Source: JBDKTH01 sp964558295
GTDB lineage: Bacteria; Planctomycetota; Planctomycetia; Pirellulales; Thermoguttaceae
DNA: 15,313 nucleotides
Assembly (NCBI GenBank): GCA_964558295.1
Contig: CAZLDQ010000141.1
Coordinates: 1 to 15,313, forward strand
Reading direction: 5' to 3'
The notes under the pieces were generated by a model. The model saw nothing but the letters and a program-made list of their open reading frames with translations. It was not told the origin of the DNA and did not search any database. Shown here piece by piece: positions 1 through 7,029 of the stretch (its first letter is position 1; every line of letters begins with the position of its first letter). The translations under genes were made by a program, and so were the position numbers.

Positions 1-17
1 AGACCGGTCGTACGGAG

Positions 18-713
18 CTATTTTTCCAGCATCCGTGCCACGCTCCGCGTGGTCAGACGTCGCCCGAATTTGTTGACGAACACCGGCGACTCGGGGCCGG
101 CCACCTCGCGGGGGCTGAGCCGCCGACGCGGTAGCCAACGCTCCAATGCGCGGATTGCATAGGAGCCGATCGGGGAAAGCCGCTCGCGGCGTCCCTTCCC
201 ACGAACGCGGACCACTCCGGCGGCAAAGTCGAGATCGCTCAGGTTGAGCCCCACGACTTCACTGACCCGCAAACCGGCGGAATACATCGTCTCCAGAATC
301 GCCCGATCGCGGAGTCCCAAAGGGTCGCTGTCCGGCGGCGCTTGCAGCAAGCGGCCCAGTTCCTCCGTATTGAGGAAGTGGGGTAGGTTTCGCGGCTTGC
401 GGGGATTGCGGAGTGGCTTAGCCGGATTGGTTGTGGCCCAGCCGTCACGCTGGCCGAAGCGGAAGAAACTGCGCATGGAGGCCAAGCGGCGCGAGATCGT
501 CGTTTTCGCGTAACCCGCCTCATGAAGGGCGGCCACGTAACCGCGGAGTTCCAGAGGGTTGATTGCGTCCGGTTTCGGACAGACGCCCCCCCGCGACTCG
601 GTGAGGAAGTCGGCCAGCGCGGTGAGATCTTCGCGATAGCTTTTGATCGTCAGATCGGAAGCATTTCGTTCGACCCGCAGGTATTGCAGATAGCGAACAA
701 TCGCGTCGCGCAT
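18..713 (-). CDS. xerC: XerC/XerD-like tyrosine recombinase, cut short by an in-frame amber codon
   Basis: Site-specific tyrosine recombinases of this type resolve chromosome dimers at dif. The 231 residues hold a SAM-like core-binding N-terminal domain (about 1-95) and the first part of the catalytic domain. The first catalytic Arg is at 149 (SAGLRVSEVVGL) and the catalytic Lys at about 173 (RGKGRRER). Family members run to about 300 residues and then carry HxxR, His/Trp and the nucleophilic Tyr; all are missing here. The TAG at 18-20 follows RSVARMLEK, and the same frame continues as LRTTG up to the window edge, where relatives usually read Tyr-(L/I)-x-x-x-G-L. A single Tyr-to-amber change in a once intact gene is therefore the simplest reading. 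It lies 15 bp after the small gene at 729-974, so the two are probably co-transcribed. The family is clear; XerC rather than XerD is less certain. It may be a pseudogene or a sequencing error. Confidence 0.82.
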   Translation of the reverse strand: MRDAIVRYLQYLRVERNASDLTIKSYREDLTALADFLTESRGGVCPKPDAINPLELRGYVAALHEAGYAKTTISRRLASMRSFFRFGQRDGWATTNPAKPLRNPRKPRNLPHFLNTEELGRLLQAPPDSDPLGLRDRAILETMYSAGLRVSEVVGLNLSDLDFAAGVVRVRGKGRRERLSPIGSYAIRALERWLPRRRLSPREVAGPESPVFVNKFGRRLTTRSVARMLEK

Positions 714-728
714 CGGGATTTGGCTGGC

Positions 729-974
729 TTAGAACGAGGGCCGATGATCTTGTCCCAACCGCGCTTCCAGGCGGTTGGACACCGCCCGTTTCTGGCTTTC
801 CTGGCGGATCTTCTGGCTCAGTACGGCCGCATCGTACCAGGTGAAGCTGAGTTCCGGGTTCGAGGCGAAGCGTCCTAAGACGCGAAGCGTTTCGGCGCGG
901 CTGGCGTCGTCATACAGGAACACGTAACGCTCCGACCCCTTCACGAGTGCGAGTACATTGATGTCTTGAGTCAT
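729..974 (-). CDS. Small conserved hypothetical protein upstream of xerC
   Basis: This is an 81-residue soluble protein starting MTQDINVLALVKGSERYVF. The open frame extends upstream to 1040, but the ATG at 974 is preferred because AGGAG lies about 10 nt before it and the protein-like sequence begins there. It shows a compact alpha/beta-like pattern: a hydrophobic strand (NVLALVKG), YVFLYDD, then a helix with AETLRVLGRFASNPELSFTW. The C-terminal 25 residues are charged and probably helical. I recall similar short proteins in planctomycetes but know no function, and there are no catalytic or DNA-binding motifs I recognise. It sits 15 bp before xerC and 91 bp after the lipoprotein gene, all on the same strand, so an operon is likely. 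The gene is well supported; its role is unknown. Confidence 0.72.
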   Translation of the reverse strand: MTQDINVLALVKGSERYVFLYDDASRAETLRVLGRFASNPELSFTWYDAAVLSQKIRQESQKRAVSNRLEARLGQDHRPSF

Positions 975-1020
975 GGTCGGATTTCTCCTGCACGTCCGAG
1001 ACGATCTGTCGGGCTTCTGG

Positions 1021-1036
1021 TGCGGCATCTGCCGCA
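1021..1036. repeat. Perfect 6-bp inverted repeat between two minus-strand genes
   Basis: TGCGGC and GCCGCA flank a 4-nt loop (ATCT), giving a compact hairpin in the 91-bp gap between the lipoprotein stop (1066) and the small gene start (974). No T-run follows on either strand, so it is a weak terminator at best. It could be an attenuator, an mRNA-stability hairpin or chance in GC-rich DNA. Confidence 0.3.
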
Positions 1037-1065
1037 ACACACAATGAGGAAGACCTTCCTTGTTC

Positions 1066-2124
1066 TTATCGGTTGCCAGACCAGCGCCACACTACTCGCG
1101 TTTTGCCGGCACCGCCTCGCGCGGCCAGCATCTCACGAATGTGCATGTGACAGCAGAAACGGATGAAATCATCACTGCGTTCCAAATAGCTCTGCCACCC
1201 CCCGAAGCGAGCGTCGTCGCGGAGGAGGTAGTACTCCTCCAGCGCATCGGTTATCGCGCTATCGTGACCATTGTAGGCCCGTGTATAGCTCATCACCGGG
1301 GCCCCGCTTGGCCAGCAGGTGGGTGGATTAGACCGAGGAGGTGGGGGAACAAACCCGCGGGGGTCCGGCCAGTTTGGCGGCACGGAAGCTGTCATTGTTC
1401 CCAACGATTCGCCAGGCAGGGGGGCAACGGGGACAGGTGCCATCGGCGAAGCGGCGGTGCGGGCAGAACCGCTAGCGGGGGCTTCATGGGCAAGCGGCTT
1501 GATTCCCTCGGTCGCCGGCGGAGGGCCTGCCGGTACCTGCTCAAGCCCAGGAAGGGCCTGCCCCCCCGGGGGAGAAGTCGTATCACACGATGGTGTTTGG
1601 GTCTTCATCTGCTCGCGGGCTAGAGCCATTTCGGCCTGGAAGACCACTTCGGGCGGGATCTTCTTCTCGTCCTTCGTCCCCCACGGCAGACCGTAGCCTG
1701 GCGGAATCGGGTGATAGCCCGGATTGGCGGCATACCACTCAACCTGCATCGTGCAACGCGGCGGATAGTACGGAGTGAAATCGGTCACCGCCCCGATCAC
1801 AATCGCATCCACGCCAAGCAGTTGAGCCAAACGACGTGCATCCTCCGGGCCCCCCAGATGCAGACGGTGTTCCTCGATCGCTCGTTCGACGACGTTGACC
1901 GGGACGACTTCATAGCCGGGAACCAACTGCAGCTCATTGAAATAGGCCAAAGCAAACTGCCGACCATCCACGGTTGGCTCATTCGTCAGGTTGAAAAAGG
2001 GGGCGATGGCGACTTTAGATAATTGGGGAAATGGATTGTGGAGTTGCTGCTGATGGACGACCTGCGGCAGCAGCGTGCAGCCGGTCAGCGAGAGGCTCAG
2101 GAACAAGACCACAAGGCGCGCCAT
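1066..2124 (-). CDS. Lipoprotein with CsgG/LpoB-like N-terminal domain and proline-rich middle
   Basis: From the ATG at 2124 the protein has 352 residues. Residues 1-16 form a lipoprotein signal peptide (MARLVVLFLSLSLTGC) with lipobox LTGC and acylated Cys16. Residues 35-115 (KVAIAPFFNLTNEP, then ERAIEEHRL, then ARRLAQLLGVDAIVIGAVTDF) match the pattern of CsgG/LpoB/GNA1162-like periplasmic domains, in which an N-terminal strand, a helix and a DAIVIGxV strand recur. Residues 180-275 are low complexity, rich in Pro, Ala, Gly and Ser, and look like a flexible linker. The tail (DALEEYYLLRDDARFGGW, then DDFIRFCCHMHIREML) is helical and looks conserved. An in-frame ATG at 2160 and the longer frame to 2214 are possible starts, but 2124 places the signal peptide correctly. 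No strong RBS is visible. Likely an envelope lipoprotein; the substrate or partner is unknown. Confidence 0.78.
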   Translation of the reverse strand: MARLVVLFLSLSLTGCTLLPQVVHQQQLHNPFPQLSKVAIAPFFNLTNEPTVDGRQFALAYFNELQLVPGYEVVPVNVVERAIEEHRLHLGGPEDARRLAQLLGVDAIVIGAVTDFTPYYPPRCTMQVEWYAANPGYHPIPPGYGLPWGTKDEKKIPPEVVFQAEMALAREQMKTQTPSCDTTSPPGGQALPGLEQVPAGPPPATEGIKPLAHEAPASGSARTAASPMAPVPVAPLPGESLGTMTASVPPNWPDPRGFVPPPPRSNPPTCWPSGAPVMSYTRAYNGHDSAITDALEEYYLLRDDARFGGWQSYLERSDDFIRFCCHMHIREMLAARGGAGKTRVVWRWSGNR

Positions 2125-2192
2125 AAATCGGAGCGGGAATGCCGTCCAGACTCCCCCCATCTGTGAACCAAACCCAGACGAAACGCATCGCC

Positions 2193-2212
2193 GTACCGAG
2201 AGCGATCGGTAC
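2193..2212. promoter_or_regulatory. 20-bp inverted repeat in the divergent intergenic region (possible operator)
   Basis: GTACCGA and TCGGTAC form perfect 7-bp arms around a 6-nt centre (GAGCGA). It lies about 70 bp upstream of the lipoprotein start (2124, minus) and about 190 bp before ispG (2404, plus), where promoters for both should lie. The size suits a dimeric repressor site or an mRNA hairpin. No second copy was seen in the window. The rest of 2125-2403 shows no convincing sigma-70 promoter pair. Confidence 0.3.
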
Positions 2213-2309
2213 AACCTGCGTTATCGGCAAAGTCGCCAAAATCTCTCCAGTTTAAATCCCGAATTCTTCCGAATGAGTTGACCTTGATCCCTAGGGGGAG
2301 GTGAAGACA

Positions 2310-2372
2310 ATGAGAATGGAACGAGGCAATCAACTGCCTTTTTACTCTGTGGAAGGGGCTATGAGCTCGTAA
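2310..2372 (+). CDS. Possible 20-residue leader peptide upstream of ispG
   Basis: ATG at 2310 opens a 20-codon frame (MRMERGNQLPFYSVEGAMSS, then TAA) and is preceded by GGGGGAGGTGA, one of the best Shine-Dalgarno matches in the window, with 5-6 nt spacing. The ispG GTG follows 31 bp after the stop in another frame and has only a weak GGCGG upstream. The strong ribosome site suggests the peptide is translated, either for coupling or attenuation. No amino-acid bias points to a ligand. The alternative is a chance G-rich purine stretch. Confidence 0.3.
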   Translation: MRMERGNQLPFYSVEGAMSS

Positions 2373-2403
2373 TTGCCCAACAGCCTCCCCCTAAACGGCG
2401 GTC

Positions 2404-3570
2404 GTGCGTTTTAAGGATCTCACTTTGAACCTCCCCCGAAACCCTACCCGAGCTGTCCGCGTTGGTTCTGTAACGATCGGCGGCGGCCATCCGATCGTGA
2501 TCCAGAGTATGTGTGCGACGAAGACTACCGACGTGGTAGCGACCGCAGCCCAAGCCACCGCCCTGGCCGACGCGGGGGCGGGCGTCGTACGCATTGCGGT
2601 TGACAGCCCGAAGGAAGCGGAGGCCCTGCGTGCAATTCGCGAGAATACGCCGGCTAACCTCTCGGTCGATCTGCAGGAAAACTACCGACTCGCCGTCGAG
2701 GTGGCTCCGTGGGTTGACAAGATCCGCTACAATCCAGGCCATCTCTATCACCATGAACGCCACCGACCATGGCAGGATAAGGTCCGCTTCTTGGTGGACG
2801 TGGCCGGCGAGCACGATTGTGCGTTGCGGGTTGGAGTGAATTGCGGCTCGGTCGATCCGGCCAAGCGGGAGAAGTATGCCGCTGACGATTCGATTGGCCC
2901 AATGCTCGAAAGTGCGTTGGACCACTGCGAGCTGCTCGATTCGCTCGGCTTTACCCGGTATTGTGTCTCGCTCAAGGATTCCGATCCGGCCAATGTGATC
3001 GAGGTGAACCGGCGATTTGCCGCCCAACGTCCCGAGGTGCCCTTGCATTTGGGGGTGACCGAGGCCGGGCTTCCGCCCGAGGGAATTCGCAAGACGCGGA
3101 TCGCCTTCGAGCAACTCATTGGCCGTGGGATCGGCGACACGATCCGCGTGTCGCTGACCGTGCCGAATCCCCGCAAGTATGAAGAGATCCTCGCTGGCCG
3201 GGAAATCCTCGAAGACATCGCGGCCGGCCGTATGCACAGCGTCGTTGACGATGGACACAAGGGTTTGAACATCATCAGTTGCCCGAGTTGTTCGCGGGTC
3301 GAGAACGAGGCTTTTGTCGAGTTAGCCGCTGAGGTTCGCGCGATGACTCGGTATGCGGCCGACTACCCGGTGACGATCGCAGTGATGGGCTGTCGTGTGA
3401 ACGGCCCTGGTGAGACAGATTCCGCCGATCTGGGCCTTTGGTGCGGTCCCCATGTCGTCAATCTCAAACGCGGCAGTCAGCACCTTGGCGCTTACCCCTA
3501 TGACGAGATCCTCCCTCGCCTGAAGGCCGAGTTGGACGCGTTGATCGCCCAACAACAGCCCAAGGGCTAA
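2404..3570 (+). CDS. ispG: 4-hydroxy-3-methylbut-2-en-1-yl diphosphate synthase (IspG/GcpE)
   Basis: IspG converts 2-C-methyl-D-erythritol 2,4-cyclodiphosphate to HMBPP, the penultimate step of the MEP isoprenoid pathway, using a [4Fe-4S] cluster and reduced ferredoxin or flavodoxin. The 388 residues cover the TIM-barrel domain (about 12-275, starting RNPTRAVRVGSVTIGGG and including KIRYNPG and LRVGVNCGS) and the C-terminal cluster domain. The cluster ligands are Cys293 and Cys296 (SCPSCSR), Cys330 (MGCRVNGPGE) and Glu337, all present. The length fits the compact bacterial form without the extra domain found in chlamydial and plant enzymes. The start is GTG; an in-frame TAA at 2392-2394 rules out an upstream start, and a TTG a few codons in is an alternative. 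A metalloprotease-like gene follows 119 bp downstream. Confidence 0.97.
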   Translation: MRFKDLTLNLPRNPTRAVRVGSVTIGGGHPIVIQSMCATKTTDVVATAAQATALADAGAGVVRIAVDSPKEAEALRAIRENTPANLSVDLQENYRLAVEVAPWVDKIRYNPGHLYHHERHRPWQDKVRFLVDVAGEHDCALRVGVNCGSVDPAKREKYAADDSIGPMLESALDHCELLDSLGFTRYCVSLKDSDPANVIEVNRRFAAQRPEVPLHLGVTEAGLPPEGIRKTRIAFEQLIGRGIGDTIRVSLTVPNPRKYEEILAGREILEDIAAGRMHSVVDDGHKGLNIISCPSCSRVENEAFVELAAEVRAMTRYAADYPVTIAVMGCRVNGPGETDSADLGLWCGPHVVNLKRGSQHLGAYPYDEILPRLKAELDALIAQQQPKG

Positions 3571-3657
3571 GGACGAATGCCGTCTTCCCTCCCTTGTCCG
3601 ATTCTGCTACGCTTTGGCCCCTTGACCTAGGTGACTTGGGGGGGAGGAAGGACTGAC

Positions 3658-3690
3658 GTGAGACGATCTGGATTGCGGGGGGCTGCCTAG
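3658..3690 (+). CDS. Possible 10-residue leader peptide overlapping the next gene's start
   Basis: GTG at 3658 opens MRRSGLRGAA, and its TAG stop (3688-3690) overlaps the downstream GTG start as TAGTG. GGGGGGGAGGAAGGA lies upstream, so a ribosome could load here and re-initiate on the protease gene, which lacks its own clear RBS. Alternatively, a one-base indel in the G6 tract (3677-3682) would fuse this frame to the protease and make it the true N-terminus. Very short, so weakly supported. Confidence 0.2.
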   Translation: MRRSGLRGAA

Positions 3691-4607
3691 TGGGCTGGGC
3701 ACATGGAGCCTTGGCGGCGTTTCCGTACGTCCTGAGTCCAGGGCGGATCGGTCGGCTGACGCTCTGCCTGCTGGGTGGTGTTTGCCTGCTGGTGGTTCCG
3801 GGATGCCTTGCCCGATGGACCAATCGGTTGACTCTGCCGGCCGATTACACCCTCGTTCGGGAGCAACTGGTCTTTCACAGCGATTTTCCATTGGCCAGCC
3901 AGCATCGCCTGATCGAAGAACTGAGCATCCGGCGGCTTGATTTGCAGCAGCGGTTGGGACTGCCGTTGTCGGACGAGCCGATCGAAGTCTATCTGTTTGA
4001 GAACGCCGAACGGTTTGAGACCTTCGTGCGCTTGTATCATCCGCAGTTCCCTTCGCGCCGGGCTTTCTTCCTGGAGACGGATACCCGACTGGTCGTCTAT
4101 GCCCAGTGGGGCGATCGGGTGGCCGAGGACCTGCGGCACGAGGTGACCCATGGATATCTACATGCCGTGGTCCCCAGTCTTCCCTTGTGGCTCGACGAGG
4201 GGTTGGCTGAGTTCTTCGAAGTCTCCCGAGCTGCCCGAGGGCTCCATCGTCAACATGTGGCCGAACTCATGGCGGCCATGGAACTGCGCGACTGGCACCC
4301 CGATCTGACTCGCCTGGAAGCGATGGACTCGGCCCACGACATGAGCCAGGAAGAATATGCAGAAGCCTGGGCCTGGGTCCATCTGCTGTTGGAAACGCCG
4401 TTGGAAAGCCGAAGCTTGTTGCCCACATTCCTGGCCGAACTGCGGCGAAACGGAGCAACGGAGCCGCTCTCCGTGCGTCTCCGTCAGGTTTATCCCAATC
4501 CGGAAGCGGTTCTGGTCGACCACGTGCGACGTCTGGGGGCTGCTAGCGGGCCTCCCAAAGAAATGGAGGGACTGCCACCGCGGTATTACGAACCTCCGAG
4601 ACTGTGA
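3690..4607 (+). CDS. Membrane-anchored HExxH zinc metalloprotease-like protein
   Basis: The protein has 305 residues. Residues about 20-39 (GRIGRLTLCLLGGVCLLVVPGC) form a hydrophobic segment ending in a lipobox-like VPGC, so it is probably a lipoprotein or anchored to the membrane by its N-terminus. The catalytic signature is HEVTH at 150-154 and, about 16 residues on, WLDEGLAEFF with Glu170 as the expected third zinc ligand. This is the gluzincin arrangement seen in DUF1570 and peptidase-MA-like proteins. The rest (EPIEVYLFENAERFETFVR before, helical repeats after) fits that group. The start is GTG at 3690 with no clear RBS; no other Met lies before residue 150 in this frame. It follows ispG by 119 bp but is not obviously related to it. 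Probably an envelope peptidase of unknown substrate. Confidence 0.8.
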   Translation: MGWAHGALAAFPYVLSPGRIGRLTLCLLGGVCLLVVPGCLARWTNRLTLPADYTLVREQLVFHSDFPLASQHRLIEELSIRRLDLQQRLGLPLSDEPIEVYLFENAERFETFVRLYHPQFPSRRAFFLETDTRLVVYAQWGDRVAEDLRHEVTHGYLHAVVPSLPLWLDEGLAEFFEVSRAARGLHRQHVAELMAAMELRDWHPDLTRLEAMDSAHDMSQEEYAEAWAWVHLLLETPLESRSLLPTFLAELRRNGATEPLSVRLRQVYPNPEAVLVDHVRRLGAASGPPKEMEGLPPRYYEPPRL

Positions 4608-4896
4608 GGGTCTTCACGAAAGCGTCCTGCCCCTTGGAGGTTCGGGCGTTCCGTATTCTCGCATGCGAACATCTCCTCGGCGTCCCCACCTTTGCCCCCC
4701 TGCCCTCTGAACTCTGCTCCCCTCGGTTGCGGCCATGTTGCGATTGGAACCGTGTTACCGTTGCCTAGGCCTCCTGCGATCCCAAACGGCGGGGGATGGG
4801 GTTCGCCGCCCCGCTTTCCGTCCTGCTAGTGCTGGCTTCCCCGCGCTTCTATAATGACGAAAGCGTTTTTGAGCACATGGTTTTCGACAACGACGG
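4608..4896 (+). promoter_or_regulatory. 289-bp intergenic region with a TATAAT box before the GNAT gene
   Basis: A perfect TATAAT lies at 4850-4855, about 41 bp before the TTG start of the acetyltransferase gene, so transcription would start near 4862. No good -35 hexamer lies 16-18 bp upstream. The rest of the region holds no open frame, tRNA or clear terminator. A GGCGG/CCGCC pair at 4788-4810 has no T-run after it. Confidence 0.45.
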
Positions 4897-5871
4897 TTGG
4901 CAGTGTTGCGCTATCGCACATTCCAGAATACCGATCCGCCCATATTAGCGTCGATTTGGCGAAGCCGGAGTGACCAGCCCGGGCTGTTGCAGCCGGTTTC
5001 GGTCGACACGTTCGAGCAGTTCGTGTTCGGCAAGCTCTACTTCGACTATCAAGGGTTGGTCTTGGCGTTTGACGACGATCGGCCGGTGGGCTTTGCCCAT
5101 GCCGGTTTCGGCCCGAACGCCCAGGGCAATCGCCTCACCACGGAGCAGGGTGCGATCTGCATGCTCATGGTGCGGCCCGATTGTACCTGTTCGGCCGTCG
5201 AAGTCGCCGAGGGGTTGCTGCGCGAAGCAGAAGCCTATCTGTACCGTCAGGGGGCCAAATCGATTCTCGGCGGGTCCGCCCAACCGGTCACCCCGTTCTA
5301 TTGCGGCATGTACGGCGGCTGTATGCTCCCGGGCGTGCTGGAAGCGGATACGCTCACACGCGAACTTTACCAGTCGCACGGCTACGTCGAGATCCGCCGG
5401 ACATTGCTCGTTACGCTCAGTCTGGGCGATTTTCGAGCACCAGTCGACCGACAGCAGATACAACTGCGACGCAAGATGATCGTGGAGCTTCAGGTCGATC
5501 CGCCATCTCGCACCTGGTGGGAAGCTTGCACCACCGGTGACTTCGATCTGCTGCGGTTCAACGTCTTGCCGCGCGGCAGCAGCACGGTTGCCGCTTCGGC
5601 CGTATTCCGGGAGATGGAGCCAAGTGGGGCAATGCGGGCGGGACGAACGATGGGGCTGATGGACGTCGAGGTCGATCCAGCCCAACGCCGTCAGGGGATC
5701 GGCTCATTCGCCTTGGTCGAGGCGTTCCGCCAATTGACCAGTCAGGGGGTGCAACAGATCGAAGCGCAGGTCTCCCAACAGAACGCGGCCTGCTTCGGTT
5801 TGTTCCGCAAGCTTGGCTTCCAACAGACCCAGCAAGCGATTGTCTTCCGCAAGGAACTCAGCCCGCGGTAG
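4897..5871 (+). CDS. Tandem GNAT-family N-acetyltransferase
   Basis: The 324-residue soluble protein has two GNAT-like halves. The C-terminal half (about 188-324) carries the acetyl-CoA pyrophosphate loop: MDVEVDPAQRRQGIGSFAL, with R/Q-x-x-G-x-G at 264-269. It is followed by a helix and the typical NAACFGLFRKLGFQ segment. The N-terminal half (about 5-175) keeps the fold pattern (VGFAHAGFGPN, ICMLMVRPD, then YQSHGYVEIRR) but has no R-x-x-G-x-G, so it probably does not bind acetyl-CoA well. The start is uncertain: TTG 4897, GTG 4903 and TTG 4906 are all in frame, while the nearby ATG at 4877 is out of frame. The gene converges with the lpxL-like gene, with only 12 bp between stops. The substrate is unknown. 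Confidence 0.82.
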   Translation: MAVLRYRTFQNTDPPILASIWRSRSDQPGLLQPVSVDTFEQFVFGKLYFDYQGLVLAFDDDRPVGFAHAGFGPNAQGNRLTTEQGAICMLMVRPDCTCSAVEVAEGLLREAEAYLYRQGAKSILGGSAQPVTPFYCGMYGGCMLPGVLEADTLTRELYQSHGYVEIRRTLLVTLSLGDFRAPVDRQQIQLRRKMIVELQVDPPSRTWWEACTTGDFDLLRFNVLPRGSSTVAASAVFREMEPSGAMRAGRTMGLMDVEVDPAQRRQGIGSFALVEAFRQLTSQGVQQIEAQVSQQNAACFGLFRKLGFQQTQQAIVFRKELSPR

Positions 5872-5883
5872 CAGACCAAACCT

Positions 5884-6804
5884 CTATGCCGCCTTGGCCT
5901 TTCGACGTTCCGGACGCGGATCTTTCCAACGCCGATGGACCCACCAGTACTGCTCCGGGTGTTGGCGAATGAAGCTTTCCAATTGATCGGTGTACCACTG
6001 GGTCAATTCGCGGATGCTGCCGATCTCGTTGCGGGTCGTCCGCGGGTCGGCGATCGCGGTCACCGCCATCTCGAATTGCAACGGGCGGTTGAGCCGACGC
6101 GCGTAGGCAATCACCATGGGAGCGTCGTTCTCCAGCGACAACAGCGCGATTGCCTTGTGGGCCGAGGCTGGGCGACCGAAGAACTTGACCCAGCACCCCT
6201 TCTCCCCGGCGTACTGGTCAGCCAGAAGCGTCATCACGCCGCCGGCCTCCATCACATCGAGCATCACATCAAACCCACCCTTTTTGGGAATAATGTACTG
6301 GCCGGTCGCCCCCCGAAAACGATTCACGAAGCGATCCAGGTAGGGATTGTCGAGTGTCCGGGCCACCGTGTAGGTGGGGTAACCGAGGATTCCCAGGGCG
6401 AACCCGCCCACCTCGAAGTTGCCGAAATGGGCCGTCACCAATAGTTTCGCCCGATCGGTCATCAACTCCCGAACCATCGGTGCGACATTTTTCAGACGGA
6501 TATACTGCCGCCAGTTCGTCTCGTGAATCTTGCGCGGCGCATGGGCCACTTCCAAGACCAGCAAAAAGAGGTGTTCCCACATCGCTCGCCGGATGCGGTT
6601 CCGTTGCGACTCGCTCAGCTCTGGAAAGGCGTAGGCAAGATTCTCGTCAACGACCTTTCGGCGTAACGGGATCACGTCGCTCATCAACCACGCCAACTGG
6701 CGAGCCAATTGCCAACCGGTCTCCAGCGAAACCGCCTGAATCACACAGATCAGAATGCGAACGACCAGATAGGTCAGATAGTGACCGATCCTTGCCCACG
6801 GCAC
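5884..6804 (-). CDS. LpxL/HtrB-like lipid A acyltransferase
   Basis: Members of this family transfer a secondary acyl chain from acyl-ACP to the Kdo2-lipid A precursor at the inner membrane. The protein has 306 residues from the GTG at 6804, close to the family's usual length. An N-terminal membrane helix (HYLTYLVVRILICVIQAV) is followed by the H-x4-E catalytic motif TAHFGNFE (His126, Glu131). Further landmarks are RTLDNPYLDRFVNRFRG, a GG-rich stretch before MTLLADQYAGEKG, and the C-terminal EQYWWVHRRWK. An ATG at 6819 lies in frame, but GGAGGG sits 7 nt before the GTG and nothing good sits before the ATG, so GTG is chosen. The enzyme implies a lipid-A-bearing outer membrane. Which acyl position it modifies cannot be told from sequence. 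Confidence 0.9.
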   Translation of the reverse strand: MPWARIGHYLTYLVVRILICVIQAVSLETGWQLARQLAWLMSDVIPLRRKVVDENLAYAFPELSESQRNRIRRAMWEHLFLLVLEVAHAPRKIHETNWRQYIRLKNVAPMVRELMTDRAKLLVTAHFGNFEVGGFALGILGYPTYTVARTLDNPYLDRFVNRFRGATGQYIIPKKGGFDVMLDVMEAGGVMTLLADQYAGEKGCWVKFFGRPASAHKAIALLSLENDAPMVIAYARRLNRPLQFEMAVTAIADPRTTRNEIGSIRELTQWYTDQLESFIRQHPEQYWWVHRRWKDPRPERRKAKAA

Positions 6805-6811
6805 GTGACAA

Positions 6812-6817
6812 CCCTCC
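6812..6817 (-). promoter_or_regulatory. Ribosome binding site that selects the GTG start of the lpxL-like gene
   Basis: GGAGGG on the minus strand lies 7 nt before the GTG at 6804. It overlaps the alternative ATG (6819), which itself has no purine-rich sequence upstream. This favours the start five codons downstream. The 210-bp gap to the next minus-strand gene (7030) holds no supported gene; a short ACGGC/GCCGT hairpin near 6985-7000 has no T-run. Confidence 0.55.
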
Positions 6818-7029
6818 ATGGTGTGATGGGGTGGAACAGTCGGGGCTGTATCTTCTCAGGAACCGGCCCCCGAGCCAAGAGCGACTGCAAATAAAGAAAC
6901 GCAAATCGCAACCTGGAGAAACGAGACAAACCGCGAAGACGGCGCAAAAGCAGCAACGCCAGGCACTCCGGTTCACCCGACCGCTACGGCTTCGCGCCGT
7001 CCCCTCATTTTCCTCCAAGGCGCCCGTCT

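Noticed and set aside
2359..3258. 299-codon open frame on the minus strand
   Set aside because: Antisense to ispG, which has all its cluster ligands; no motif in the minus-strand product.
4788..4810. GGCGG/CCGCC hairpin as a terminator after the metalloprotease gene
   Set aside because: The stem is only 5 bp with a 13-nt loop, no T-run follows, and it lies 180 bp after the stop.
4877..4896. ATG at 4877 as the GNAT start
   Set aside because: It is out of frame with the acetyltransferase; its own frame shows nothing protein-like.
6647..7018. 123-codon minus-strand frame starting before the lpxL-like gene
   Set aside because: It overlaps the lpxL-like coding region in another frame; start is TTG and the product shows no domain. 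A short signal-like stretch (AVFAVCLVSPGC) is not enough.
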